Source: Metellina segmentata (Eukaryota > Arthropoda > Arachnida > Araneae > Tetragnathidae). From it: a DNA stretch of 64,000 nt. The DNA is taken from positions 56,480,509 to 56,544,508 of the forward strand of contig OX375882.1 of the NCBI GenBank assembly GCA_947359465.1, read 5' to 3'. Of this stretch, positions 46,870-57,479 are shown piece after piece. A model generated the notes under the pieces. That model worked only from the letters and a program-made list of their open reading frames with translations, had not been told where the DNA came from and ran no database searches. The translations under genes and the position numbers were made by a program. The stretch's first letter is position 1. Each line of letters begins with the position of its first letter.

Positions 46870-47705
46870 TTCCATCAGCTTTATCTAATGCTCAATATTT
46901 TCAAATTATGAAAAAGAGTTTTAAGAGTGATTAAGACTTCAAGCAGCGTGGACATTAAATAATTATTAGGTAAATTTGACATAGTTGTCTTTTTTGGAAA
47001 GCATTACGCATAAAAATAGACTAAAGTTTATTGAACATCTGGCATTGTATAAAATTGTGCTGTCAATGTCAATGCGTCAATTTTGATGTCAAATGACAAA
47101 AAATGTCATACATATAAAAATAATGTAATGTGCTGAAATGGTTATGAGTTCTAATAAAGTATCGCAAAAGTATACCATTAACAACTTGACAATTGTTTCC
47201 TTTCAAAGTACAAATAAATGAAATACTTCCCGAAACGAGTTTTAATTCCATTAAAATCACTGATTAATAAAGATTTAACATAGTGTATCGGAAACTAATA
47301 AAACATACTTAACAGTTTTAAAACAAGTTCTGGATGAAATTCCAGACTGGTTATGGTTTGTTTAATAACGGTTGTCAAATTATGAAAGAGTTTTATTAAT
47401 AATTCAAGCAGTGAAATTTAAAATACTTATTAGATAAATTTTACATAGCTGTTTTTTCAGATGAGTATTATGTATAAAAAACAGACTTGAGGTACAGAAA
47501 CACAGATATAAAAACAAACAAGACAGACTATTGAACACCACACACAAACATTGCATAAAATGTTTCTATAGAAAAACATCACGTATAAAAATAAATTTAA
47601 TGTCTCATGAATTGACAATCCCAGGTTAGCCGAATTATTGCTGAAATGGTTGACTTCTAAAAACGGATCGCTAGTTATTTTGCAAATTGAGTCTTTAATT
47701 CCCGA
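46870..47705. repeat. Two-copy direct duplication, ~480 bp period
   Basis: 'caaattatgaaaaagagttt...ttcaagcag..' (46902) and 'caaattatgaaagagtttta...ttcaagcag..' (47376) begin parallel segments. Both share 'ttattaggtaaatttgacat'/'ttattagataaattttacat', 'attgaaca', 'gcattgtataaaat'/'gcataaaatg' and 'gctgaaatggtt' boxes. Confidence 0.65.
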
Positions 47706-47709
47706 AATC

Positions 47710-49120
47710 ATAACACATTTATAGCAATCAAACAGCAGCGTTTCTTAAAATGGCATACGGAGGTTGGATGTCAACAGCGAATGAGTTAGATTGTTCAATT
47801 GAAAACTCTAAGCATTCCACTAAAAAAATCTCAATCGTAATTCATTGTCACTGAGATTCCTTTCAGAACAAATGTTGCCCCTAAGGGTAATTTGACCGGA
47901 AAAAAGGCCAGAATAGTTTCGAACCACACTCAGGCTCTCCCAACGATCTTGTACATAACTTCGGCAAAAAGGAAAATTCCCAAACAACTTTTCCTGAATG
48001 ATTATTAACTTGAAAAAAGCCACAAAGGAATTCGGGCAGTCCCGAAAAGCTGCTTTAGCAGAGGCATCTAAATTGGTCCCACATCCAATAACCCTCAAGA
48101 AACTACACGAATGCACACTTTGTGCTCCAGGTCCAATCATTGCTATAGGACAACGGGGAAATAAACCGGTGGCGGAAGTTATTTTTCTAGTACCAATAAG
48201 GCGTAACTTGGGTGGCAGTGCACAGTAGCCGCCTTATTGGGTCTGGGATTAATAATCCACTCGAAAAGGTCCCCTTGATTAGCAAAAAAACGAACGTAAT
48301 GCTTTTTTAATTAAAAAAATGTCACGAATTAAGGAAGGTGTTCCCGCATGCAAGTGGTGGTTGTCGGACCAAGATGGTTGTATTATGGTAATGTTGGTGT
48401 AGAGTTTTACCTCGCGATAAGAAATGCTTGATTAGTTGGAAGTTCGGTATTTGTGGTAAAGTGCGTTTCCGAAGAAATTGGGAAATAATTATTACCTTAT
48501 CGAATATTCTTATGGGGGAATATATCGGCATACTAACAAATATATTCACCTTTGACCTTCTGAGTGTCACGAGATTTCGAAATAGTGTAGTATTGCCATT
48601 TCGCTGCAACACAAATATGAGAACTAGATTACCACATATATTAGTTTAAAGGATCTTAGATTTATAGGTTAGGTTTTATGGATCAAGGGGTCATATTTGA
48701 CTATTGTCAACATCGGACACGAAATAACATTATTGGTAGTTTCAACGCAAATGGGTTTTCTAAAACGTTATTCGTTTATATTATGCGTACTATAATAGAA
48801 ACATAGAAAACCGATTGGTTTTATTAGAATCAATCTAAAAACTGACGTAACAAAGACTTCAGTTTCTTAAATTTCCGAGAACTAATACAGTATTCGTACA
48901 AACCACAGGAATAAGTGTGACAACCAACAGAGGAGCTTAAGTCTACAAGAAATACTTTAGGGTTAAATTTCTTTGCACTGGGTATATATAATACTAATAT
49001 TGTAAGTTGTCTCGCCAAACAAATGTCGTTTTGTCATTATTTATCCGAAACGTGTTCTGAACAGAGTTGATTGATATGGATTGTGGACACATCACTTCTT
49101 AGAATGTTTGTAATTATCAG
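47710..49120. other. Mostly single-copy stretch
   Basis: A family C head relic on the minus strand lies at 48560-48604 ('cacgagatttcgaaatagtg'). A CCAAT-type inverted repeat lies at 48193-48240. The 76-codon frame at 47998-48228 shows no known motif. Confidence 0.4.
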
Positions 49121-49124
49121 TGGA

Positions 49125-49218
49125 AGGTAATGGTAATTTTAGTTAACGTCGTACTAGAGCGACACAACGGGCTATTGACGACGGTCCGGGATCAGTCCCT
49201 TAAGGGAAAGATCCGAAT
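49125..49218 (-). mobile_element. SINE (family B), 3' fragment
   Basis: Tail 'ggaaggtaatggtaatttta', then 'gttaacgtcgtactagagcg', 'ggacggtccgg' type sequence and 'cccttaagggaaagatccga' on the minus strand. It stops abruptly where a second SINE begins. Confidence 0.75.
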
Positions 49219-49505
49219 CAGTGGAAGGTGCGAATGCACATTATTGGAAGGGGGTAGTTGATTTAATGTTGCGCTGGAGCAACACAAGGGACTATTGGCG
49301 ACGGTTCAGGATACACACCCAAAGGAAACATTACAGGACGCCTCGTAATTTTGAACCACGGTCCGATAACGAGATCAACACCCGAGCTGGCACCCCACTC
49401 TAAACTTCCACACCAACACAACGTGAGCATGTTTGAGGCCACGACTGATTCATCATGCACTAGACCAAACATACAGGACAGTCTTTGGTGGGATTGAGCG
49501 TTATT
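49219..49505 (-). mobile_element. SINE (family B), second copy without a complete head
   Basis: It begins again with 'aatgttgcgctggagcaaca', continues through 'gcctcgtaattttgaaccac' and 'ctggcaccccactctaaact' to 'aggccacgactgattcatca', then a head relic 'cagtctttggtgggattgag'. Confidence 0.75.
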
Positions 49506-49871
49506 GGAAGACCAGAAGAACTTTTGTTGAGCGCAATATCACTTGTTATTCTATACTCTGTAACTTCATATAGAAGTCAGTGGCTCATTGGGTTACCCAA
49601 GGTGCTTTAGCAAACTGAAAGTTACAGGCATTGATTCCTTGAGTGTATTGCTCTCTTCTTAGTCAGTAAAACTTTCCTTGAGTGCGTATGTACATTAAAT
49701 GACATTGTTTGTCTTGTATCTGGTGTAGCAGGATTAAATATGGCTCTTGCTGCTCCATAATATCCCACTAACGTCAAGTGTCAAAACGTGACACATAGGG
49801 GTTAATACACGCATTTGTATAAGTGCCTTTGCACAAAAATTTGAGCTTTTTCTTTTTTAGTAGTGGCTAAC
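49506..49871. other. Non-coding stretch
   Basis: No recognised feature. Confidence 0.35.
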
Positions 49872-49886
49872 ATCACAACAAATTCA

Positions 49887-50211
49887 ATTGGTATAGTGGT
49901 TAAGGTGTTAGCCTCTAGATCGGAAGGTTCCTGGTTCGAATCCGGGTACCGGGCATGGATGTTTGTAAGCGTATGGTATAGAGGCGATTGGTGCACCTTA
50001 AATCTGTCGGGGCCGAAAGTCCTCACGTTGGGTTGGTGTGGAAGTTTGGAGAGTAGGGTGCCAGCTCAGGTGTTGCTTCGTCATCTGACCGTGGTTCAAA
50101 ATTACGAGGTGTTGTCCTCCGATCTTTCCCTTAAGGGACTGATCCCAGACCGTCGTCAATAGCCCGTTGTGTAGCTCTAGTACGACGTTAACTAAAATTA
50201 CCATTACCATT
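49887..50211 (+). mobile_element. tRNA-derived SINE (family B), full length with 15-bp target-site duplication
   Basis: ATCACAACAAATTCA occurs directly before (49872-49886) and after (50212-50226) the element, a typical LINE-mediated insertion duplication. The head has an RNA polymerase III A box TGGTATAGTGG (49889-49899) and a perfect B box GGTTCGAATCC (49933-49943), with a T-arm stem CCTGG/CCGGG. The tRNA-unrelated body follows ('ggtgcaccttaaatctgtcg' to 'gctctagtacgacgttaact'). It ends in a short 'attaccattacc' tail rather than poly(A). At 325 bp this is the reference copy for the family. It has no coding capacity and depends on a partner LINE that is not in this window. Confidence 0.9.
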
Positions 50212-50308
50212 ATCACAACAAATTCATACCAAATCACACTCTAACTGAAAATTAATCGTTCGCTGAATTTTTTTTAACAAATTTAAACGGCACATTTTCT
50301 TGAAATTA

Positions 50309-50465
50309 CCCTTCTATGAGATATCTCGTCATCAAGGTACAACCGACTTTTTTATGATAGCAAAATCAAGATATGGTCAGTTTTCTTTTAATGACGAGAT
50401 ATCTCGTCTATCAAGTTCTCTTTGCTAGTGACGAGATACGTCGTTGAGACAACCACCAGGAGGGA
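50309..50465 (+). mobile_element. Palindromic MITE (family A)
   Basis: Palindrome halves at the left ('tgagatatctcgtcatcaag'), the middle segment 'ccgacttttttatgatagc', a perfect palindrome at 50393-50408, and a clear right terminus 'cgttgagacaaccaccagga' plus 'ggga'. Confidence 0.75.
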
Positions 50466-50489
50466 TAAAAAAATAATATCACAAGTAAT

Positions 50490-50925
50490 TCCGTGAATCA
50501 GAAGAAGCGTTATGGAGTACAGCTATCACCCCTGCACGATCCAATTCGCTGTCGCCGTCCATTCCAAACACAGCGCCGACCCCACACAGGTAGCTTTCCC
50601 ACGTGCATGCCCCGACCACGTGTTCCGAGCTTAAAAATCAGCCGAATCATCTTCCGTCGAACGAGTTCGAACGGGGGAGTGGGGGTGTGGAGAAGGCGAA
50701 GAAGCGCTCGCGAGCCAAAAGTCATCAGTGCCTATATCTATCACATTTCCGGGTCAGCCAACCCCCCTGTCATTTGCGCCGTTAATTAGTCGCGGCCGGC
50801 GCTAATGAGCGCTAATTGGCGCCGTTAAACGCCATCGCCGAGGAGAGGAGCGGAGATGGCATGATTAAGCTCTTGCGGTGAAGGCAGCCGTACAGGCTTC
50901 CGAAAGCTGCGTTGTTTGCTGTGCG
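50490..50925. other. Single-copy CpG-containing island
   Basis: GC-rich sequence with homeodomain-type sites at 50777-50835 (listed separately). Several composition-driven frames; no exon could be supported. The tandem array to the right starts at its edge. Confidence 0.45.
50774..50830. promoter_or_regulatory. Cluster of homeodomain-type sites
   Basis: TTAATTAG (50782-50789), GCTAATGAGC (50801-50810) and GCTAATTGGC (50811-50820) lie within 45 bp. They are bracketed by two direct copies of GCGCCGTTAA (50777-50786 and 50819-50828). Such packing is typical of developmental enhancers. Which factor binds is not known. Confidence 0.42.
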
Positions 50926-53290
50926 GCCTCTTCGGGGATGGACTCTGTGTGTTGGGGATGGTGAAGAAATCGTGCCAATTACATTCGATGCGAGTTTGAA
51001 AAACTTTAAAGCCTCGGGAGATTTCATTTGATTGTTTTCATGCTTTTTAATGCATTGATTGTGCGGGTGGGAATATATTCGACTTTCAGGTACGAATCAT
51101 GAAACTCGGGGACTGCGAATGTTGAGGTATACATTGCTGAAAGATCGAAACGTTTCGCTGTGCGAAGAAAAAATGGAGTAAAATAAAGTTGTAGGTGGAC
51201 TCCGTGGCTTCTTTGGGGATGGTGAAGAAAATTGTGCCAGTTACATTCAATGCGAGTTTGAAAAACTTTAAAGCCTCGGGAGATTTCATTTGATTGTTTT
51301 CATGCTTTTTAATGTATTGATTGTGCGGGTGGGAATATATTCGACTTTCAGGTACGAATCATGAAACTCGGGGACTGCGAATGTTAAGGTATACGTTGCT
51401 GAAAGCTCGAAACGTTTCGCTGTGGCGAAGAAAAAATGGAGTAAAATAAAGTTGTAGGTGGACTCCGTGGCTTCTTCGGGGATGGTGAAGAAAATTGTGC
51501 CAGTTACATTCAATGCGAGTTTGAAAAACTTTAAAGCCTCGGGAGATTCCATTTCATTGTTTTCATGCTTTTTAATGTATAAATTTGTGGGTGTGAACTT
51601 ATTCCACTTTCAGGTAGGATTCGTGAAAGTCGATGACAGCAAATGTTCTCGGCATACGTTGGTCGAAAGCTCAAAACGTTTCGCTGTGGCGAAGAAAAAA
51701 TGGAGTAAAATAAAGTTGTAGGTGGACTCCGTGGCTTCTTCGAGGATGGACTCTGTACAAGGATGGTGAACAAAATTGTGCCATTTGCATTCAATGCGAG
51801 TTTGAAAAACTTTAATGCCTAGTTAGATTCCATTTCATTGTTTTCATGATTTTTAATATATTAATTATTTGGGTGTGAATGTAGTCAACTTTCAGGTACT
51901 AATCATGAAACTAGGGGACTGCGAATGTATGTCATCGGTATACGTTGGCTGAAAGCTCGAAACGTTTCGCTGTGGCGAAGGAAAAACGAAGTAAAATAAA
52001 GTTGTAGGTGGACTTCGTGGTCTCTTAAAGATTGGACTCTGTGTGATGATGGTGGAGAAAATTGCACAAATTACATTTATTGAGAGTTTGAAAAAATGTA
52101 AAGCCTTGCAAGATTGCATTTGATTGTTTTAATGCTTTTTATTGTATTAATTGTGTGGGTGTGAACTTATTCCATTTTCAGGTAGGAATCGTGAAAGTCG
52201 GTGACAGCAAATGTCCTCGGCATACGTTGGCTGAAAGTTAGAGAAGATTTGATGTGGCGAAGGAAACAAGGAGTAAAATGCATTTGTAGATGGACTTCAT
52301 TGCACAGTGTGGCGTCTTCGGGGATGAACTCAGCTCTGTGCGAGGATGGTGAAGAGAAATTGTACCAAGTACATTCAATGCGAGTTTGAAACACTGGGAA
52401 GATTTCATTTGATACTCCATGATTTTTATGCTTTATCTGTGTGGGTGTGTTGGTGTGAAGTAATTCAACTTTCAGATAGAAGTCATGAAATTCGGGGAAG
52501 CGAATGTCTTCGGCACACGTCGGCTGGAAGTTTGAGATTTGATGTGCCGAAGGAAATAAAGGACTAAAATAAAGTTTCAGGTGTACTTAGTGGCATTGTG
52601 TGGCTTTTCAGGGGATGGACTCAGCTAGGTGTGGGGATGGTGAAGAAAATGGTACCAATGACATAAATTTTTAATTCGAGTTTGAAAAAATTAAAGCTTT
52701 ATGACATTTTATTTCGTTGTTTCCATGCCTTTTAGTGTAATACGTTTGCGAGTGTGAATTCATTTAAGTTTGAGGTACGAATCACGAAACTCGGGAACTG
52801 CGAATGTCATCGGTATACGTTGCTGGAAGTCAGAAAGTTTTGTAGTGGCAAATAAAAATAGGAGTAAAATAAAACTTGGAGGTGTTTGTCCAGTCCCAAA
52901 ATGGCATCTTTGGGAATGGACTCGGTTCTGCGACTGTGGATATAGTGATTAAAATTTAATAATAATAGGTTGAGAAAACCACGTAAATTACATTCATTAC
53001 CAATGCGAGTTGAAGAACTTCAACCTTGCCAGTTTATTTGATTACTTTAAAGATTTTGAATGCGGTAGTTGTTTAGGTATGTCGGTATCAATATATTCAA
53101 TTTCAAGTTATTAATTTTGAAGCAAAGGGCTGAATGTAAACGAGAGCAAATACTGTAAGTGTACACTGTCGAATGTTCGGATTCAATTAAAAATATTTTG
53201 GTGTGGGAAATAGGAAAACGGAGTAACATAAATTTGGAGGTACCTAGCGTTTTTTTTCCCGATTGCAGCATAAATATGTAATACTTTGTA
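50926..53290. repeat. Nine-copy ~260-300 bp tandem array
   Basis: Unit starts ('ggactccgtggcttcttcgg') are at about 50940, 51198, 51460, 51724, 52010, 52290, 52583, 52882 and 53240. Each unit has 'gatggtgaagaaaattgtgc', 'gcgagtttgaaaaactttaa', 'ttttcatgctttttaat', 'ttcaggtacgaatcatgaaa' and 'aaagctcgaaacgtttcgct'. The first four are close to identical; copies diverge and lengthen to the right. Several minus-strand frames sharing an N-terminus (from 51027, 51289, 51552) are translations of the unit and not genes. Confidence 0.92.
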
Positions 53291-53801
53291 GTGCAAATAA
53301 ATGTTAGATTTAAGGAATTATTTTCATCCTAAAACTCAAACAAGCTAAAATTGTGCTTGTTGGATAATTCAGAGTGGTAGTCACTGGGGCGATAAAACAC
53401 CTTCATGTTTTATCCTAAAAGCTTATACTTTTACATTCAATTTGCATAATAAATTCTGAGATACGCTATACCGATGGACCTCGAAAATCTATGCATGATA
53501 GTGAATAGCGGTAACTTGATTTACGAAACGGGACCTGAATTTCAACAGAAAATTTAACCCTCACAAAGTGGTATGACATTTATAAAAAGAAAACTATTAT
53601 TTTATTGAACAGCACATGTGATTTACCTAACATAGAAAGAAAATAACTACCATTTTCGATTGTTGGTAGTATTACATTCTATAACTCAAGACTCGATTCC
53701 TAGACGATCATAGAGCTTAATTTCCACATCCTCACTTTATTCCAAAGCCAATCACTGTATTTAACCCCTTTTAAGTTGTTGTGACCCCTTTATTCCATTA
53801 G
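53291..53801. other. AT-rich non-coding stretch
   Basis: No recognised feature. Confidence 0.35.
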
Positions 53802-54064
53802 CCCTCCTAGTGATTCAGTCAAGACGTGGTACCTCGTCATTAGCAAAGCTGACCAGATCTTTATGGACAAGAGATATCTTGTTATTAAATATGAAAACTA
53901 TGATTAGCTCTCTTAATCTCATCATCATAAAAATCGGCAATATCTAGATATATTGTCATTAGCAAAATTAATCGGTCTTGATAGACGAGATATCTCGTCA
54001 TTAGAGAGATCATAATTAGTTAGATCTTGATGGACGGAATACCGTGTCGAAACCTTAGAGGGTC
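53802..54064 (-). mobile_element. Palindromic MITE (family A), full-length order
   Basis: It starts CCCTCCTAGTGATTCAGTCA and ends 'cgtgtcgaaaccttagaggg'. Inside are 'ttagcaaagctgaccagatc', the middle 'aatctcatcatcataaaaat' then 'cggcaatatctaga', and one perfect palindrome at 53986-54001. At 263 bp it is one of the longest copies. Confidence 0.8.
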
Positions 54065-54084
54065 AAGAAGGTCAAAACTGGTTA

Positions 54085-54216
54085 AGTAAGGTAATTTTAA
54101 TTAACGTCGTACTAGAGCAACACAACGGGCTATTGACGACGGTCCGGGATCAATCCCGTAGGGGAAAAATTCGAGGACAACATCACGTAATTTTATACCA
54201 CGGTCAGATGACGTCA
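54085..54216 (-). mobile_element. SINE (family B), 3' half
   Basis: Tail 'ggtaattttaattaacgtcg', 'tactagagcaacacaacggg', 'cggtccgggatcaatcccgt' and 'cacggtcagatgacgtc' on the minus strand. It ends at the start of the next array. Confidence 0.82.
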
Positions 54217-54219
54217 AAC

Positions 54220-55405
54220 CTCCTGGCTAGAAGTCATGAAGGGAAGACTTCAAATCAGATTGGGAATATGTTTTTGAACGCCTGAGAGCGTTAGTTCTGC
54301 GTGTAAAAAAGTTCAAACCCATAATGTTGTTCATAATAACTGGTTAGAAGCCGTGCTGGGAACACTTTATAATACAGATTGGATATCTCTGTGTGAACCC
54401 TTCCTGTATCAGTAAAAATATTCAAACCCTTAATGGAGCTCACAACAATAATTAGTTAGAAGCCATGCTAGGAAGATTTCGTATTGCAGATTGTATAACT
54501 GCACGTGAACCCCTTAAAGTATTAATTCCGCGTCAGTAAAAGGTTCAAACCCTTAATGGGGCTAATAACAACAACTGGTTAGAAATAATGCTGGGAAGAC
54601 TTCATATTGCAGATTGGATATCTGCGTGTGAACCCCTCTTCTGTGTTAATAAAAATATTAAAACCCTTAATGGAGCTCATAACAATAACTGGGTAGAAGC
54701 CCTGCTGGGAAGATTTCGTATTGCAGATTGTATAACAGCACGTGAACCCCTTAAAGTATTAATTCTGCGTCAGTAAAAGGTTCAAACCCTTAATGGAGCT
54801 GATAACAATAACCGGTTAGAAATAATGCTGGGAAGACTTCATATTGCAGATTGGATATCTGCGTGTGAACCTCTTCTGTGTTAATAAAAATATTAAAACC
54901 CTTAATGGAGCTCATAACAATAACTGGGTTGAAGCCATGATGGGAAGATTTCGTATTGCAGATTGTATAACTGCACGTGAACCCCTTAAAGTATTAATTC
55001 CGCGTCAGTAAAAGGTTCAAACCCTTAATGGGGCTAATAACAACAACTGGTTAGAAATAATGCTGGGAAGACTTCATATTGCAGATTGGATATCTGCGTG
55101 TGAACCTCTTCTGTGTTAATAAAAATATTAAAACCCTTAATGGAGCTCATAACAATAACTGGGTAGAAGCCCTGCTGGGAAGATTTCGTATTGCAGATTG
55201 TATAACAGCACGTGAACCCCTTAAAGTATTAATTCTGTGTCAGTAAAAGGTTCAAACCCTTAATGGGGCTGATCACAATAACCGGTTAGAAATCATTCTG
55301 GGAAGACTTAATATTGCAGATTGTACAACTACATGTCAACCCCTTGGAGTTTTAATAAAGCGTCAGTAAAAAAGCACAAACCCTTAATGGGGCTCATAAC
55401 AATAA
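54220..55405 (+). repeat. ~118-bp array with alternating A/B units (235-bp dimer), built from the family C tail
   Basis: Type A: 'ggttagaaataatgctggga', 'cttcatattgcagattggat', 'gtgttaataaaaatattaaa'. Type B: 'gggtagaagccctgctggga', 'tttcgtattgcagattgtat', 'gcgtcagtaaaaggttcaaa'. A and B alternate for about three dimers (A starts near 54582, 54820 and 55056), flanked by less regular units. 'ggttagaagtcatgaaggga' at the start is the family C tail. Confidence 0.9.
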
Positions 55406-55429
55406 TTAGGCTTCACAAATGATTCACTT

Positions 55430-56640
55430 CGGCTCAAACCACACGTACATAAAAACTGGAACACTTTACGCGCTAATCAAAAGAAGAGGCGGGGAAAAGA
55501 GCGGAAATACAGATACCAAACACAGATTAGAGATCAAGATCCATATTTAGCCCCCACAAAAAACATCCGACTTAATCAAAGTATCTCCTTTGTTCTTTCC
55601 AGCTATTATCGAACAGTATTTGGAGAGGAAGCGAGCTAATGCCGCCACCAGGAAAAGAGAACGAGGGGGTGGGACAGAGGACGGAGATTATCGGCTGAAG
55701 GGGAGGGGGTGGAGAAGGAAAAACCCGAACGGGGGAAGGAGCTGCCCCCATACCGGAAAAAAAAACAAAAATAGAAAAAAGGTCGTCGAAAGACACCTCT
55801 GACAAATGATCCTTCAACAAAAAGTCACGGGCGAACCAGATAGGCCAAAAAATCGTCCTTTTATATTTTTTTCATCCCCTCCCCCTCTTTAAACTAGGGA
55901 ACCAATCAAGTGGAAGGTAGAGACTCTAAGAGACTGGAATGCCTCGGATGGAATTCGAGTTCGCCGTTGAAATAGAGAGGAGAGACCCGTGGCGTACATA
56001 TATCTATACACACAGAGCAGAGGGAGATGGATAGATATACACACAGGGGCAGCATCTCTGTGTGTGTGTGGACGGCGCGTATATATCTATACCCCAGACT
56101 CTATGTGTGCGCGCTGAGATACCACTTAAAGTATGAAATCAGGGGGAAGTTTAATAGGGGCTCAGGCAACAGACGCAGTAATCGATGATAAACGATTGAT
56201 CGATTATACAGTGGAAAAAGTTCTTTTCCTCGAAAAGGGGTGGAGGAGGAGTAAGGGGGGCTTCGAAGAAAAATAAAGATAAGTTTTAAAAGGGTTCAGG
56301 GGTAAAAGTTGGGGGGATTTTCGCCCTCTTCCTCTGGAACAAAGTACTTTTCCCTCCAAGTTTATTATCCAGGTACACACGTGACGCGGGGGGTCTCTTT
56401 GTTTCTGATGGCTTCTTCTTCTGAGGGGGGCTTAAGAGAATTTCCTTTTTATTTAATGGCGAGCGATTACGTGCGTCGTGACTCTTAAATGAATAAGGTG
56501 GGGGTAGGCAAGGAACGGTGTAACACAATAAAGCCGCAAACGAAGGAGTTCGTAGTCTTAAATGTTTCCGGAATCACTTTGGATGGATGACGTGGGGAAT
56601 GGTTTGGGACGTTGATTCGTTGACGATGGAACCGGTTGGT
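55430..56640. other. Single-copy GC-richer island with microsatellite patches
   Basis: It includes TG/CA and 'tatatctata' patches at 55998-56100 and G-rich runs. A pair of inverted TAATCGAT sites is listed separately. No exon could be supported. Confidence 0.42.
56179..56206. promoter_or_regulatory. Inverted TAATCGAT pair
   Basis: TAATCGAT at 56179-56186 and ATCGATTA at 56199-56206 are perfect inverted copies with a 12-base spacer containing 'gataaacgattg'. ATCGAT is the core recognised by Onecut- and Cut-type homeodomain proteins. The binding factor is inference. Confidence 0.4.
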
Positions 56641-56647
56641 GACTTAA

Positions 56648-56785
56648 CCCTCCAAGTGGTTTCGGCAAGGTGTCTCGTCCATCAAAATCGAACCCGTTTT
56701 GTGAAGGGCGAGATATCTCATCCTTCAGGATATGACCAATTTGGCCAATAACGAGATAGTTCGTTATTGAGATGTTCATGCATCG
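56648..56785. mobile_element. Palindromic MITE (family A) with TTAA at its left end
   Basis: TTAA at 56644-56647 is followed by CCCTCCAAGTGGTTTCGGCA. Decayed palindromes follow ('gggcgagatatctcatcc', 'aacgagatagttcgtt') with 'tcaggatatgaccaatttgg'. The right terminus is lost. Confidence 0.75.
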
Positions 56786-57130
56786 CAAATACGGAATAAT
56801 TGCATAACATTGAAAAAGTCTATTACGAACACAAACATGGATCCCGATAGGGATAACCGAAGCACAAAACAAAGAACAACTAACTTTTAAAATTCGCACA
56901 AACGCATACACATATAATATTATTATTCTGGGAGACAGAAATTTGCATCTACTAACAAGAAACATTTCCACAAATCTATCCTTCCTAACAGCAGAAATAA
57001 TACGGAATACGATACTGATTGATTTACATGGTTCAATAAAGTCAGTCAAAGAATTCTTGATACGAACATTTCTGAATAACAAGAACACAAATTCCAAAAT
57101 CCAACGCAAGATTTGGTCCATCTTTCTTAA
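56786..57130. other. AT-rich non-coding stretch
   Basis: A 187-codon minus-strand frame spans 56558-57121. It runs through the neighbouring MITE and shows no known domain, so it is not called as a gene. Confidence 0.45.
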
Positions 57131-57247
57131 GATGACGAGATGAATATCTGGTTAGTTTTTCTATGATGACGATGTATCTCGTCCATCAAGATCTGGTCAG
57201 TTTTTCTAATGACGAGATATCTCGTCGAGACAATCACCAAGAGGGTT
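57131..57247 (+). mobile_element. Palindromic MITE (family A), right half
   Basis: 'tgacgatgtatctcgtccat', 'caagatctggtcagtttttc', a perfect palindrome at 57209-57224, and the right terminus 'cgagacaatcaccaagaggg'. Confidence 0.75.
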
Positions 57248-57249
57248 TA

Positions 57250-57478
57250 CTTACTAGTACTACTATTAAGTAAACCTAGTACTAGTAAGTACTAGTACCA
57301 AGTACTAGTAAGTACTAATACCAAGTACTAGTAAGTACTAGCACCAAGTACTAGTAAGTACTAGTACCAAGTACTAGTAAGTACTAGTACCAAGTACTAG
57401 TAAGTACTAGTACCAAGTACTAGTAAGTACTAGTACCAAGTACTAGTAAGTACTTACTAGTACTTGGTATTACAACAG
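57250..57478. repeat. 23-bp minisatellite rich in palindromes
   Basis: About eight near-identical copies of a unit containing 'accaagtactagtaagtact'. Both AGTACT and TACTAGTA are palindromes, so the array can form many small hairpins. It begins 3 bp after the MITE terminus. Confidence 0.92.
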
Positions 57479-57479
57479 G

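Noticed and set aside
49887..49958. A functional tRNA gene
   Set aside because: A and B boxes and the T arm are good, but the anticodon arm does not pair, no 3' terminator follows, and SINE body with a target-site duplication continues directly.
50812..51794. Minus-strand proteins sharing the same N-terminal sequence, as if a gene family
   Set aside because: They are translations of the ~262-bp tandem unit; similarity follows the DNA repeat and the frames end at unit-specific changes.
56558..57121. A 187-codon minus-strand frame, the longest uninterrupted one apart from the composition-driven frame at 1871-2467
   Set aside because: Its C-terminal part lies across a MITE and the rest is low-complexity hydrophobic sequence without a domain.
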